DNA of 64,000 nt from Microvelia longipes (lineage: Eukaryota > Arthropoda > Insecta > Hemiptera > Veliidae), in contig JACMZG010001911.1 of assembly GCA_018340805.1 (NCBI GenBank), positions 31,504,039-31,568,038 of the forward strand. Direction: 5' to 3'. The position numbers and the translations under genes are program-made. Of this stretch, positions 1 to 25,790 are shown one piece after another (position 1 is the first letter of the stretch; the number at the start of each line of letters is the position of its first letter). A model generated the notes under the pieces. The model searched no databases. It was given only the letters and a program-made list of their open reading frames with translations, and was not told the DNA's origin.

Positions 1-221
1 TACGAAAATGCAACAATAAGGCAGTGAAGGGCATTTTTAGTGAAGTTGAAGTGTCAGTTGTCTATATTCCAATAATTGGCATAGTCCAATTATTAATTTT
101 TAAAACAAGTATACAAATACTAAATAAGTACCTAAATTAATTAATTAACAATACGTATAGTAGTTATTAAATAGTGAAGTGACATGTAATAACATAAAAT
201 ATTTAAAAATCTAAAACTAAC

Positions 222-288
222 CTGTAAAGTTTTCTCGATACTCTCCAAAGCCCCAGGCTTCAAGTAAATTAACAACAGTTTCATCCAT
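222..288 (-). CDS. Possible 5' coding exon with SAM-like start
   Basis: On the minus strand an ATG at 288 opens a short reading frame containing LLEAWGFGEYRENF and runs into a good donor (ACAG/GTTAG) at 222/221. The pattern of leucines and aromatics resembles the first helices of SAM-like domains found at the N terminus of many uncharacterised insect proteins. No second exon can exist in the window, because the downstream direction leaves its left edge. It lies just beyond a Copia remnant, so it could be a host exon or coincidental. Family assignment is inference from a very short peptide. Confidence 0.28.
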
Positions 289-333
289 TGTTAAGAGACA
301 AAGTTGTCGTACGTTCACATAAACAAAAGCACT

Positions 334-1319
334 CTACAGCTCATTCAACGAAACAAGCTGCTTGAAATCCAATCCTTGAATAAGGGTTTCTTTCAGAGCT
401 AACTTCAAGTCATTCTCATTTACCTGTCCCAATGTTCTTTGATGGTGTACTCTTGTAAGCAACTGGTCTATTCCAATTTGATTGTTTCTTCTCCGGAATA
501 ACGTAGTATAAATCATGTTCTCTTTTTGCTTCAAGCACTACTCTACCTTCTTGATTTTTTATCATTGCTTCATTTTTCATGAAAATCACCTTAGTAAATC
601 CTTTTTTAGTTGCTTTGCTTGCCGATAAGGTTTTCTACAAATAAGGTATAAGGAAGACTTATTAAGTTATCACCAAGGTCAAGTTTCACAAGTCCAGTAC
701 CGTTTAATGACTTCAGTATGGTTTTTAGATGCGAGCTCGATTGGTCCAGAGTTATTTTTTTTCATAAAATTTCACAAAGTAATTTTTGTTTGAGCACATG
801 CGTGAGTTACTTCCACTATCGAGACACCATGACTTTAAGTTTACTTCATCTGTATGAGACGATAAACACAAGTGTTCTTTATTCGCCATGAAAGAGGATT
901 GATTTTTATTCTTATTATTTTTGTTCTTTTTGTCTTTATAAACTGAGAATTAGGTTTTTCATCTTCGGTGTCACTCGACTGATAATTATACTTTTTATTA
1001 TTTCTAGAGATTTTCTTATTTTTTTCAAAGTACGCTTCTTCATGAGTCGAAGCAGAGGTTCCTGCTCCTCTTGCTTTATACTCTTCAATAATTTTTACTT
1101 TTAAATCGTCTACCAGAGGTAAATTATCCCGACTTCGATCGCGGTTCTAAAATTTTCGAACGAACTTTGAAGACTGTACAGAATCATAATACTGAGTAGA
1201 TCGTTGTCGATAGTTATGTTCATTTCACTTAACTTATCGACAGTATCCATGCAATTATTTAAATGATCACGGATTTTATCACTATCACTCATTTTATATA
1301 GCAATAGTATTTTTAGCAA
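334..1319 (-). mobile_element. Ty1/Copia retrotransposon remnant (gag to pre-integrase)
   Basis: Read on the minus strand, the pieces follow Copia polyprotein order. A gag segment at 1110-1319 contains SMLxS-like and SSFENFRTAIE residues, typical of the UBN2-type gag. An aspartic protease core around 810-830 reads WCLDSGS. A gag-pre-integrase segment at about 334-600 contains KKGFTKVIFMKNEAMIKNQ and a VHHQRTLGQVNENDLKL stretch corresponding to the WHxRLGHLN motif. Frames change between pieces and stops interrupt them, so the copy is dead. Integrase core, reverse transcriptase and RNase H are not present. I did not identify LTRs. Confidence 0.75.
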
Positions 1320-1626
1320 AATAGCCTTTTAGCCTTTTCCATATTTATGGAAGGGGTGAATCAGAACACTAATAGAAGGAAGGGTTTAGTTGAGTTAATA
1401 CGAGCAATGTCAAATATTATGTACCTCATAAATAGAAATAGTTTTTGGATTGATCCAGTTGGATCTTTCCATGTTCTGAAGCTATGTTTACCTTCTAAAA
1501 CTATCAGCAGTTCAGGTAAGGCCTAAATACATTTTATATCCTTTTTCTGACCTCCAGCTTCACAGGCCACCATTGTTCAAATGAAGGCTAAAACAAAACA
1601 AAAAAACATTAATCGAGGAAAAAAAT

Positions 1627-2451
1627 ATGCTTTGCACCCCTGCTTTCAGAGCTGCACTAGACAGATTCATTGGTAGGCGAGGATTGCCAGAAGAGCTTGT
1701 GTCCGATAATGGCACAAACTTCGTCGGAGCTGCCAATGAAATCTCTGAACTCTACAAGTGGATTAACCAGCGAACCACTCAAGATGAACTGCAAGCATAC
1801 GCAACATCGCATGAGGTGCAATGGTCCTTTAACCCTCCACATGCTCCCAATTTCGGTGGGTTATGGGAAGCCGTCGTCAAGTCTGTAAAACGCCTCCTTC
1901 GTTCGACTTACGGAGAAAACGTTATGACCTTTGAAGAGCTGGCTACACTTCTCATCAAGATCGAATCAATCTTGAACTCTAGGCCCCTGTGTCCTCTTAC
2001 AACTGACCCAGAGGATCTTGAGTTTCTAACCCCAGGCCATTTTCTCATAGGATGTCCTCCGCTCGCTATTCCTGAGAAATCGCTTGGCCAGGTACCCTCA
2101 AATCGATTAACGCGTTGGCAGATTATAAACCAAAAGTCGCAACACTTTTGGCAACGTTGGCGCAAGGAATATCTCACCACGCTGCAACAACGCTCAAAAT
2201 GGAGACGACAAGTTCCTAATTTACAGGTAGGTGACTTAGTCCTTCTTCAAGACGACAACGCCCCGAGATTGCGGTGGCCTGTTGGTCGTGTTATCGAGAC
2301 ACATCCAGGAGCTGACAACGTTGTTCGCGTAGTGTCAGTCCAGACTTCTAACTCTGTGCTAAAGCGTCCTGTAAATAAGGTAGTCGTCCTTCATTCTTCT
2401 GAAACAGACTCTCCTGAGTCGCTTTCTGAACTTGATTTAAAATTACCCTAG
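1627..2451 (+). mobile_element. BEL/Pao retrotransposon integrase fragment
   Basis: An open frame of 274 codons encodes the second half of a BEL/Pao integrase. The order is RRGLPEELVSDNGTNFVGA with a catalytic Asp, then HAPNFGGLWEAVVKSVK with the catalytic Glu, then the ILNSRPL strand, the LTPGHFLIG motif and a C-terminal DNA-binding module (VGDLVLLQDDNAPRLRWPVG). The copy starts abruptly at TPAFRAALDRF, so the HHCC zinc finger, the first catalytic Asp, and the upstream protease and reverse transcriptase are missing. Although open to its natural stop, it cannot make a full enzyme. The intact frame suggests a fairly recent insertion or fragment. Confidence 0.88.
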
Positions 2452-2460
2452 GCTAATTTT

Positions 2461-2490
2461 GGTAGGTGGTGATGTTTGGACATGAACCCC
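2461..2490 (+). repeat. Probable polypurine tract and start of BEL/Pao 3' LTR
   Basis: Ten bases after the integrase stop there is a purine-rich GGTAGGTGGTGA followed by TGTTTGGACATGAAC at 2473. A polypurine tract followed by a TG-starting LTR is the expected arrangement at the 3' end of BEL/Pao elements. I could not fix the LTR's 3' end. There is no second copy in the window for comparison. Confidence 0.4.
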
Positions 2491-4540
2491 TTTTATGTTT
2501 CATTTATGTTTTTATGTAATTGTAAGATAAAGTCGTGATTTTTACCTGGACTTGGCACATCCAAGAATTTAGGTTTTACACAAACACACACAGACACTTT
2601 ACACTTTATTTTCAGCTTTTCTTCTCTTCCGCCACATCTTTAGCCATCGTTCATCATATTTCTCAGCACATTTATTCATTTTATTGATATTCTACAGACA
2701 ATCTGCTCACATCGAATCACGTTGCTTCGATATCACACAACAATAACCTCATCTAGTAACCTTCGGGAAGGTTTCGCAAACTTCCGACAGTGTTACCAAC
2801 CTGTTTCACACAACTTGCTTCAAATTGCTCATCATTATCGCTGAAACCAGTGTTTCAGCACGGAACCTCATTAATTATCATCTAAATTTTGTTAATTAAA
2901 TGACGTAATTCGCTATCACCATCCGAAATATGACGAAAGAGTTCGTTATCTTGTGTAAGTGACAAAAATGCCGGCTTTGTGCATGTGATGCCAAATTTTA
3001 ATTAAGTTTTATTTAATTTAATTGAGTTTAAGTGCTGTTTCGCTGTAACACCACTTAAGTGAACAGTTTCGCTACAACTGGGACGTTGCATTTATAAAGT
3101 TTGTGCAGTTTATGGACTGATTATCGCACATAATCATCGTCACTCACCATCTCACTCATCACCTTCGCTTAAGGGCCGTAAATACACGCTTTACATTTAC
3201 ACTAATAATAATTTACAACTATTATAAGGATTTCTACGCTTCTAGTCATAATTATTTATTTATTTATATTATTTTCATTATTATTAATTTATAATTTAGC
3301 GCTATTAAACTTAGATTTAAAACACGTAAAGTAACGTGTTTTATGGTTGTGCATGCCACCATTTTAGGTTTTATTTTAGGTTTACTTTCGATTTTAATAA
3401 TTATTTATTATTACCAAATTTTATATAAGATAATTATCGTATGAGTTTAATTAAGTTAGAGTCCGCTTTAATTAGGTATAAGCTAAATTGCGCCCCTCCC
3501 CCTTTGGGGCTTGGTTATGTTTTACGTGCTTTTAGCATATGCTTGGTTTTATTTAATTTATATTATAGTTTATACCATTTTGCCTGTGCCTTGTTTATTA
3601 TTTATTGCTTGTGTTTTATCGTTATTTTAATATTTACTTATTCATATCAATTTATTATACTGGTCATCATACCAGCAGGGCTTCATGGTAGACGCTATCG
3701 CTTACCTCCGCCATTTAGCTTACCTATATTTTATTAACCTTTGCTTATTTTATGCTTATTTCTTTAACTTCTTTAACACAACTATTAATATTCACTTGTA
3801 TGCTCTATTTGCATGTAATAAATCGCTTTTGCTCAACTTAAATTTTGTGTCTGGCTACCTTATTTTAGGATTAAGTTAGCGCTGAGTTTTAAGGTTGGGC
3901 TGGTCCTTCGTTTTGCCTCTTCAGGTTTGCCATACCAGGGTATGACGCCCCTATGGGCCTGACAATCGGTGTGCCTATAAAATACTGGTCAAATTCAACT
4001 GAGAGCATTTGACTAAATGATAGAAAGCAACTGACGACAGTTGGTTTTGTTAGTTAACAAATTGATATCTAGAGTAAATACAGTAAGTGCCAACAGGTAT
4101 GTGGATCTGACACTCTCTCTTAGAATTAACTTTGGCCTCAACTAAGCATATGCAATGCTGTTTGGGAGGGTTTTCAATGAGTCAAACAACAGTTGGACGC
4201 TTTATTTTTGTTGTTAACTGACAATTTGTTTTTCTTGTTTACTATTAATCTTTTAGGTTAACATTCTTCTTTCTATATTTTATTTACAAAATGGGTTAAA
4301 AGTTACCTATGTTAACTTTTAATGAAGAAATAAGTGAATACGGTAATTATAATAATGTGCGGTCACGCCTCAAATATACTTTCTTCAAACCCTTTGAAAC
4401 AGGGGGTTAACCTCAAATATGTTTAAATTAACTGCGAAATAAATCAACTATATAATAATTTTAAAGTATTAATAAAACTTCCGTAGAAAACAACACCGTC
4501 CAGAAAATTAAGTATAATATACTTAAAAATAAGTACATAT
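2491..4540. other. Region without recognisable gene
   Basis: AT-rich sequence that probably includes the body of the BEL/Pao LTR at its left end. Short open frames at 3441-3737 and 3685-3879 are hydrophobic and low in complexity, with no recognisable family. A TATAAAA-like element occurs near 3977, but no coding sequence follows it. Confidence 0.4.
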
Positions 4541-4544
4541 ATAG

Positions 4545-4620
<76 letters not shown>
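4538..4620. repeat. (TA)n microsatellite
   Basis: Uninterrupted or nearly uninterrupted TA dinucleotides, seen directly. Lengths of such tracts are unreliable in assemblies. Confidence 0.95.
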
Positions 4621-4623
<3 letters not shown>

Positions 4624-5302
4624 TAAAGTTTGCAACACGTGTTTTTCGCAAAGAAAATACGCTAAAATGCACTTACCGCCAATAGGAATTACATTTTAAA
4701 ATATTAAATTTGTTTGTAGCTGATTAGAAAATTTTGTCAAGATCAGACGACAAATTTAACTTTATTTGCTTCCCTAGTTATATTCATTATATTTACCATG
4801 CCTATATTTGTATTTTTTACCAAGAAAGTATTATAAATAATCGGCATTAATATTATTATTGTTAATATAATTACACCAACTACATAGAAATGGATTTTCG
4901 GGTAGTTAAGATAACACAATATTGTTAATCAGTTATTAGTTATTAAAACCATTGAACATTACATTTTCTTTGAAAATAATTATTAATCATTTTCTGAAAT
5001 ATCTACGTAGCCATAAGAAGTTGACTCTTTATTAAAATAAATAGAAAACTTGTTTCCGTATACCTTGCAATTATTTTTACCCATAGAAATCTTGAAAATT
5101 TGCATACTCTGTAGTCCATCATCTGCAACAATAAACGCACTGACCTTGCTCGATGCTGTTTTTTTGTATGGCGAACGATAACTCTCTAAGCCTTTTTCAA
5201 ATCACAACATAGTTTGCATATCGCGAGAAGTTGGGTTACGAGGCCTGTTGTTTCTAAAAAATAATCACGTTATGAAAAAAAGGACAATGCATATATACAA
5301 CA

Positions 5303-5437
<135 letters not shown>

Positions 5438-6113
5438 ACCATTTATTAATGTAGAATTACATGTTAGATTACAATTCTAATTTTACAATTTTATATAATG
5501 TAACAGCATTAATCAGCCTAAGCTGTGGTTGCCGTAAAGGCTGGTTCGGCTTAATTAATTATCTTATACTTGTTAAACAACATATTATTTTCTAATCATT
5601 AAGTAATAATTTAATAATTTTAGCAATATTTTTAAACTAGATAATTAGATTTATTTTTTGTTTTATTATACAGGTTCATTATTTATTTTACTAATTGTAT
5701 ATTTTTTAATTTCATATGTTTTTACATATAATAAAAAAAAAAATATTATTGATTTAGATCAATTATTTATTTTATATTTTTAATTACTATTTTTAATTTT
5801 ATCAAGTTTATAATAATTACTACTTATTTAAAGTTAGGAATTTTTTTAATAAAACATGCAGAATAACTAAAAATAAAGTAAATTGAAGTATTATTAAAAT
5901 TAACAGAAAATTAAACAAAACATGCAAAAGTATTAATAAACATAAGCTAAACTATAATCATGCGGCTTAAATAATTAAAAGGGTTTGTTAAAATTCTTTT
6001 CCTAACCAAACTTCCTTGTAAACATTTTCCATTCTTTGCCATTCTTTTCTTTCTAGGGCTACTCTTCTCCATGTAACATTACCACAACACATTCTCATTT
6101 CATGGTCCCATCT

Positions 6114-6119
6114 TCATAT

Positions 6120-6183
<64 letters not shown>

Positions 6184-6239
6184 GATAAATAAATATATAA
6201 ATGTATATAAATGTATATGTAATATATAAATATAATATG

Positions 6240-6310
<71 letters not shown>

Positions 6311-6350
6311 GTATATATATACTCACACACACACACACACGCACACACAG
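6114..6350. repeat. Compound (TA)n and (CA)n microsatellite
   Basis: Two long TA tracts separated by imperfect TA-rich sequence, ending in a CACACA run at about 6322-6348. All frames across it are low-complexity artefacts. Confidence 0.95.
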
Positions 6351-6883
6351 GGTGTTTCTTATAAAGTGTCCACCAAAGAAGGAGGTGATAGTACTCCTCA
6401 AAGGGGACAAAAAATGTCCTATAATACAAACCCCAATCTCTAATCGTTTTCCCACAAGGTAAAATTTAATTATTTATTTAATTAATTACTAAATTATTTA
6501 AAGTTGAGAAATTTCTTAATAAAACATGCAGAATAACCAAAAATAAAAGCAAGCTTTACAATAATCATGCAACTTAAATAATTACCAATTATTTAAGTTT
6601 TGTTTAAAATTATTTAAAATTATTTAGTTTAAACATTAACCAACATTAACATTTGGTTAATGTTAACCAAACTTCCTAGTTAACATTAACCATTCTATAC
6701 TTAACATTATTGATCCTATAAAACCCCGTAGATATACTAGTGCTGAAATTAAACATAGTACACTTATTTATAACGTAAAGGGATGCACTCGTGCCAAAGT
6801 TTTACCGATTCATTACTGCCGGGTAATAATATTATTAAAAAAATCTTTTCCGAATAGCACAACTAGACCTAAAGATTTTTTTA

Positions 6884-7600
6884 CATTTCCTAATTTATAC
6901 CGTAGGTATATATTACTTTTCCTCACTTATACCATATAGTCCAAGAGCCAGGCCTAAAAAATGTGACACATTTTGTACTACTTCAAACCAAATTATTCTG
7001 AAAAGATACCTTAAATTATGAAGGAAAAGCATAGTCTGCCTATCCAGAGTGGAATCTTTCATATGATTGCGCATGCTTAAAATTTTATAAAATTGCACTA
7101 ATTCCAGTTTTCTTGTAATAAGTGGCTCCCTGTAAGTCGTGTGCGAAACATGAAGATACCACTTTTTAGAGCTGATAAAATTTCCTATAAAACGTGTGTT
7201 TGATCACTAAAATCGTATAAATGCAACTATAGTTATGATAATTGTTAAATGGCCAAATAAATGCACAAAAAGACAGATATGTTTTTACAGAAATTAACTA
7301 TTTTCGGTGTCTTTAAAAGAGTCATATCTTTGGTTGTAGTCATCCGATTTTGATGATTAAACACTTGTTTCATGGGAAATTTTTAATCTCTTCATGTTTC
7401 GAACCACTTATTGCAAGAAAACTGAAATTAGTGAGCTTTTAAAAATTTTGAGCGAGCGCAATCATATGAAGGGCTCTACTCTGGGATAGGTAGACTATGC
7501 TTTATTTTCAGAATAATTTGGTTTGAAGTAGTACAAAATGAGTCATATTTTTCAGGTCCGGCTCTTGGACTAGTAGGTTTATAGGAAAAGTATTCCTATG
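6884..7600. repeat. Fold-back element with long imperfect inverted arms
   Basis: The left arm (about 6915-7160) and right arm (about 7390-7590) are imperfect reverse complements of roughly 200 bp. For example GTCCAAGAGCC at left pairs with GGCTCTTGGAC at right, AAACCAAATTATTCTGAAAA pairs with TTTTCAGAATAATTTGGTTT, and CATATGATTGCGC pairs with GCGCAATCATATG. The outer end carries the palindromic core TATACCGTAGGTATA at 6896-6910, shared with other copies in the window. No transposase frame lies between the arms, so this is a non-autonomous fold-back or long-TIR MITE. Confidence 0.72.
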
Positions 7601-8435
7601 CACCAAAACCAGAATGAAACCGGAATCATCCGTTTCAGACGTTTTTAAGGCCTCCTGAGTGGTTTTCGCAAAGTTTTCTGCATGTGTGTTTGTCTGTTAT
7701 CATCGTAGCGCCCAGTGTATTTGACTCCGCAAAAATTTCGACTAAGCATAAAACGCGGAAAAATGATGATGCGTGCCCTTTGAGATTTGGCACGCATGTG
7801 ACTTTGTATATAACTAACATATGTGCTAAGTTTCATCTCATTATCAGCATTAGTTCAATTTTTATTTAATGACTTGTGTACGTTTTTTAAGAAAGTGGAA
7901 AATGGTCCAACTCAGTTGAAAGTTGGTACAAGTGTATATTATTACCTAGTAAATAAGTACATTAAGTTTCTTTTCAATACGACAAGTATATCTATGACTT
8001 TTCTTGGATCATAAAAAATAAGGAGTATTGAGCGTGGTCAGTGCTGAATGGGGGTCCTCTGAGAATGATACGGATGCATTTACCATCTGAAGACGAGCGG
8101 ATCGAATCCGAAGGAATGTTGCAGTATAAATTTGGCAAACTATATTTCTGAGGGCGAGCGAAGCGGGTCCGAAGCAGGGAGGATGAGCGTAGCGAACCCG
8201 ATGTAATGAGGAAAAGTTTTGAGGTACCTTATACCCGATTTTTTTAACAATATCTTTAGTATAAAAACGCTGGGAGCTACATTGATATCAGACTCACGCA
8301 CAACACATACAAACATTCTAAATCATACATACAGACAACTTTGTGAAAACCACTCAAATAATTTTTAAAATGCCATAGGTGAAATCCTGGTTTTGAATTT
8401 TCTATATACCTACAGTATAAATGAGGAAAAGTAAA
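7575..8435. repeat. Second fold-back family copy, opposed ends
   Basis: The left part reads TATAGGAAAAGTATTC, then GAGTGGTTTTCGCAAAG. The right part contains the inverted counterparts CTTTGTGAAAACCACTC (from about 8340) and TATACCTACAGTATAAATGAGGAAAAG (8404 onward, described here by its key ends). The middle (8020-8200) holds GAGCGTGGTCAGTGCTG and the GC-rich word CGAGCGAAGCGGGTCC. The same sequence recurs near 60.6-61.7 kb, which shows a dispersed family. The small open frames inside are incidental. Confidence 0.65.
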
Positions 8436-9380
8436 AACTTTAACACGTAATTCAATAAAAATTGAACTAATGCTGATGATAAAACTTATTAATAAGATAA
8501 AACTTTTTAATAAGGTATGTTGTTCTTATATTCGATTACACGCGTGCGACATTTCAAAGCGACTTAAACATTTTTTTGAATTTTCGAAGATTTCACTGAG
8601 TCACTAATTTACTACACACACGCATTGCCGGTAAATAACGTCATGAAAAATATTTTACGAAAAGCACAACTATACCTTTAGATTGATTTTTGTACTAAAA
8701 TTTCAACTCTTTGGCATGAGCAGCTACGAGCCAACGAGAGGTGCATTGAAGCCAGGCACATTCAGACAGACAACTTGCAGGTTAGAGTAGCTTTAAGACC
8801 TACTCCGGAGGTCTTAAAACGCCTCTTGGTAAGGTAAAATATTTTTGTCTTTTTAATGAATAGCACAACAAGTCTGAACAAGATTAAAGTTTCTTCTTTT
8901 TTAAATCTTTTCGCAACAAATAGTTTATGAAAGCTTACTATCAATAACAGCATTTCCTAATGTCTTCGAGTAACTTAATTAATTGTATTATAATAATACA
9001 TAATTAGCACTTTCTTTCTTTTGAACCAATTTGATTAATTTACCCACAAACGCGATTAAAAAGTACATTGATTTATGTTTTTCGTTTACATTAATCAAAA
9101 CAGATTTTTTTTGCATCAATAACAATTAATTGTAATTTTGATAAGCTTTAATTTTTTTACCATATATTTTTTATTAAGCATGAGTATTGTTTTATTTTAG
9201 ATTCATTTAAATGTTTATTCGTTTAAAAGAAGTTTTATTATTATCATTAAAAAACAATTTAAATAAAAACATTTATTTTCCGTTTACGCAATTATGTCGT
9301 AGGTTTCGGGGTCTTAATTTTTAATTGATAAGACTATGGTCAATGTTATATTCGTTGATAATTATTAAATTATCAAGTTT
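8436..9380. other. AT-rich intergenic sequence upstream of laccase 1
   Basis: No coding potential recognised. It contains poly-A/T runs and TTTAAAT-type tracts. It would include any distal regulatory DNA of the laccase that follows, but I could not define specific sites. Confidence 0.5.
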
Positions 9381-9383
9381 TTT

Positions 9384-9417
9384 TATATAGGTGCTTTGAC
9401 TTGAGTATAAATCAGTT
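9384..9417 (+). promoter_or_regulatory. Core promoter of laccase 1: TATA box and initiator
   Basis: TATATAG at 9384-9390 lies 30 bp upstream of the A in TCAGTT at 9412-9417, matching the arthropod initiator consensus TCAGTY. This predicts transcription from about 9414 and a roughly 70-base 5' UTR before the ATG at 9485. An alternative TATAAA at 9406 sits too close to the initiator and has no clear initiator downstream. Confidence 0.5.
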
Positions 9418-9484
9418 AGTTTTGTTTCTTTAATTGTTGTGGACTTAGTTCACTTAGGTCTAAATTTAAGTTGCTGCGGTCGTT

Positions 9485-23724
<14,240 letters not shown>

Positions 23725-23735
23725 AACTTGCTATA

Positions 23736-23741
23736 AATAAA
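23736..23741 (+). terminator. Polyadenylation signal of laccase 1
   Basis: AATAAA is found 12 bases after the laccase 1 stop codon. It is the nearest canonical signal and implies a very short 3' UTR. Confidence 0.6.
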
Positions 23742-25015
23742 ATACACTAAAACTTTCACTGTACTGCTCTTAACAAACCACAGCCTTAATTATTGCGCGC
23801 GTGCGAATTTATAAATTGACTGATGAAGAAACAAAAGAAATTACTCTATTTGTCCATTTCGTAAAAATTTTCGTAAATTTGACCATTTTTTAAATTGACA
23901 AATTAAAATGTGAATGTATGTTAATGTACTTGTTTACTTAGAGTAAATATGTTTTCATTCGCTTTAGCGTTGAATAATATTTATCATTTTAGCTGGATAT
24001 GTTAATCAAAAACGCAGAGATTAGTGAAAACAGTTTTCATTACTTCGTATCCTTTTTTTAATATTTTTGTTTTATTTGTGCTACACTTATTTTATTATTA
24101 TCTTCATCAATGGGACATATAGTATTACATAAAATAAATTGCAGTATAATAAAAACAATTCTTCTTCTTCTACGGAGACTGCAGAAGAAACATCACCATT
24201 TTACGTAATCGTGATACAAATAAAATTTCTTTAAAAGATGTGTTATATACTTAATTTTTTAAGGAAGAAGTTTAATCAACATTCATCGAGGCTGTGTTAT
24301 TGTTTTAAACTGAGACATAACTATTAATGTCTGTATAAATTATAAGGCTGCACCAACTAATCATCTAAGTTTTTTTGAGAATAGTGTTACATAGAATTAG
24401 TTATGTTTTAAACTGGAATTTGGCTGTGATATATAAAATAATATGCATCTAACAACGAATGTATTGTTCCTTATTTGTTGTCCTTAATTTATTATGTGGT
24501 GAATATGGTAAGTATTAGGTAATTCGATGTCTTGCAACATTGTTAATTAAATCTACGTTGAATCATTAACTTAAGTTCTTTTCTCATAGTTTCTTTATAG
24601 AGGAAATGAGTATTTTATGTTCATGAACTCATCCAATATGTAGAATATTGGATATTGCACTTGACATAGATCGAGTGCATTTGACGCATTTGTGATTATT
24701 ATCTATGATCTGTTGACGTAAAGAGAGTGATTCCTGCATTTTTCTTAGTCCAGAGTAGCATAAGGAACTTTAATGTCCCTTTTTGTCCTAAAAAGTGGAG
24801 CGAAACTGTTTTGACTGTATACTACCCCCTGGCTAAACATTGATTTTATGTTGCTAATGTTGGCAACATAAAGGAACTACTACCAAATTCATAACTCGCC
24901 GATAGTTTTAACGGGCGTCCCATTTGGGATCTAATTGCAGTAATCCCTGTTAATGTTGTTCACTGTATATGTACCTGATAGCATATCATCTTTAGATCAA
25001 ATACTACACATAATG
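23742..25015. other. Intergenic sequence after laccase 1
   Basis: AT-rich and without recognisable coding sequence or structured repeats. It contains several AATAAA-like words that could be alternative polyadenylation sites. Confidence 0.45.
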
Positions 25016-25019
25016 AAAA

Positions 25020-25790
25020 CTACGAAGTCTCTCCACAAAACAAAACTTTATTGGCAAAGCGCTACAAAGAGGTTATCATCAGTGCAAAACCTACAAACAA
25101 GTACAACAGAATAAAAAACCAAATAATGATACAAAGTGAATAAGTAATCTAAATAGCGTAATTTTAAAGTGATTACTGGTGAGATATTAAGAAGGAAAAA
25201 GAACAAGTCTATGAAGACTCTCCCTTCTCATTCAAATTTAAATAACCTACTCTGTTCTGACTCAATTTCCAATACTCAATTTCCAATTTCTCCAAAAAAA
25301 CCATTATCTGGCCTTTACGAACAAAATGCGGAAAGTAAATGTTGATAAAATTTACTGTTCGATTTATGTTCCCTAGCCCTGGTAAGTATGTTCCTGTTAG
25401 TTATGCCAAAATACTCAGCTTGGTATATGCCACATTGTACCATGTAAATTCCGCTCCTGTATAACGGTGCTATTGGGTCCTTAACGCAGCTTAAAATATT
25501 CCTTAAGGTTTTAGTTCAGGAAAAGCTCACTTGATAATTATTCCGTTTAAGTTCAGAAGCTATGTGTTGAGAAGTACTACCAAGGTAGGGAATGGAACAC
25601 CGTTGATTGTTGTTTATGTTGCTTCCTTGTTCTTCATCTATAGCATTAAGAGCCAGTTTACGATTATTTTTCGTTATTAAAGTGTCGACCATGACCGGTG
25701 ACTATGTTATGAATCGCAGCTAGTTCTTTGTTAAAGGGTAGGTCATCAAGGGGAAAGTTAAGTAGCCTATGTTCCAATGCTTAGAAGACG
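25020..25790 (-). mobile_element. Penelope-like element fragment with GIY-YIG endonuclease
   Basis: Read on the minus strand, pieces follow the C-terminal half of a Penelope-like polyprotein. First comes a connector (LEHRLLNFPLDDLPFNKEL), then SIPYLGSTSQHIASELKRN. The GIY-YIG endonuclease segment (KDPIAPLYRSGIYMVQCG followed by QAEYFGITNRNILTRAREHK) lies at roughly 25360-25510. The 3' tail near 25020-25110 has the GATGATAACC and GTGGAGAGAC words. Frame changes and stops make it non-functional. The reverse transcriptase part is not visible. Confidence 0.75.

Noticed and set aside
1627..2451. Intact viral (errantivirus-like) polyprotein
   Set aside because: Only the later part of a BEL/Pao integrase is present; there is no envelope, reverse transcriptase or protease.
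6346..6440. ACAGGGTGTTTCTTATAAAG, resembling a DNA-transposon end
   Set aside because: No inverted partner or target duplication found in the neighbourhood.
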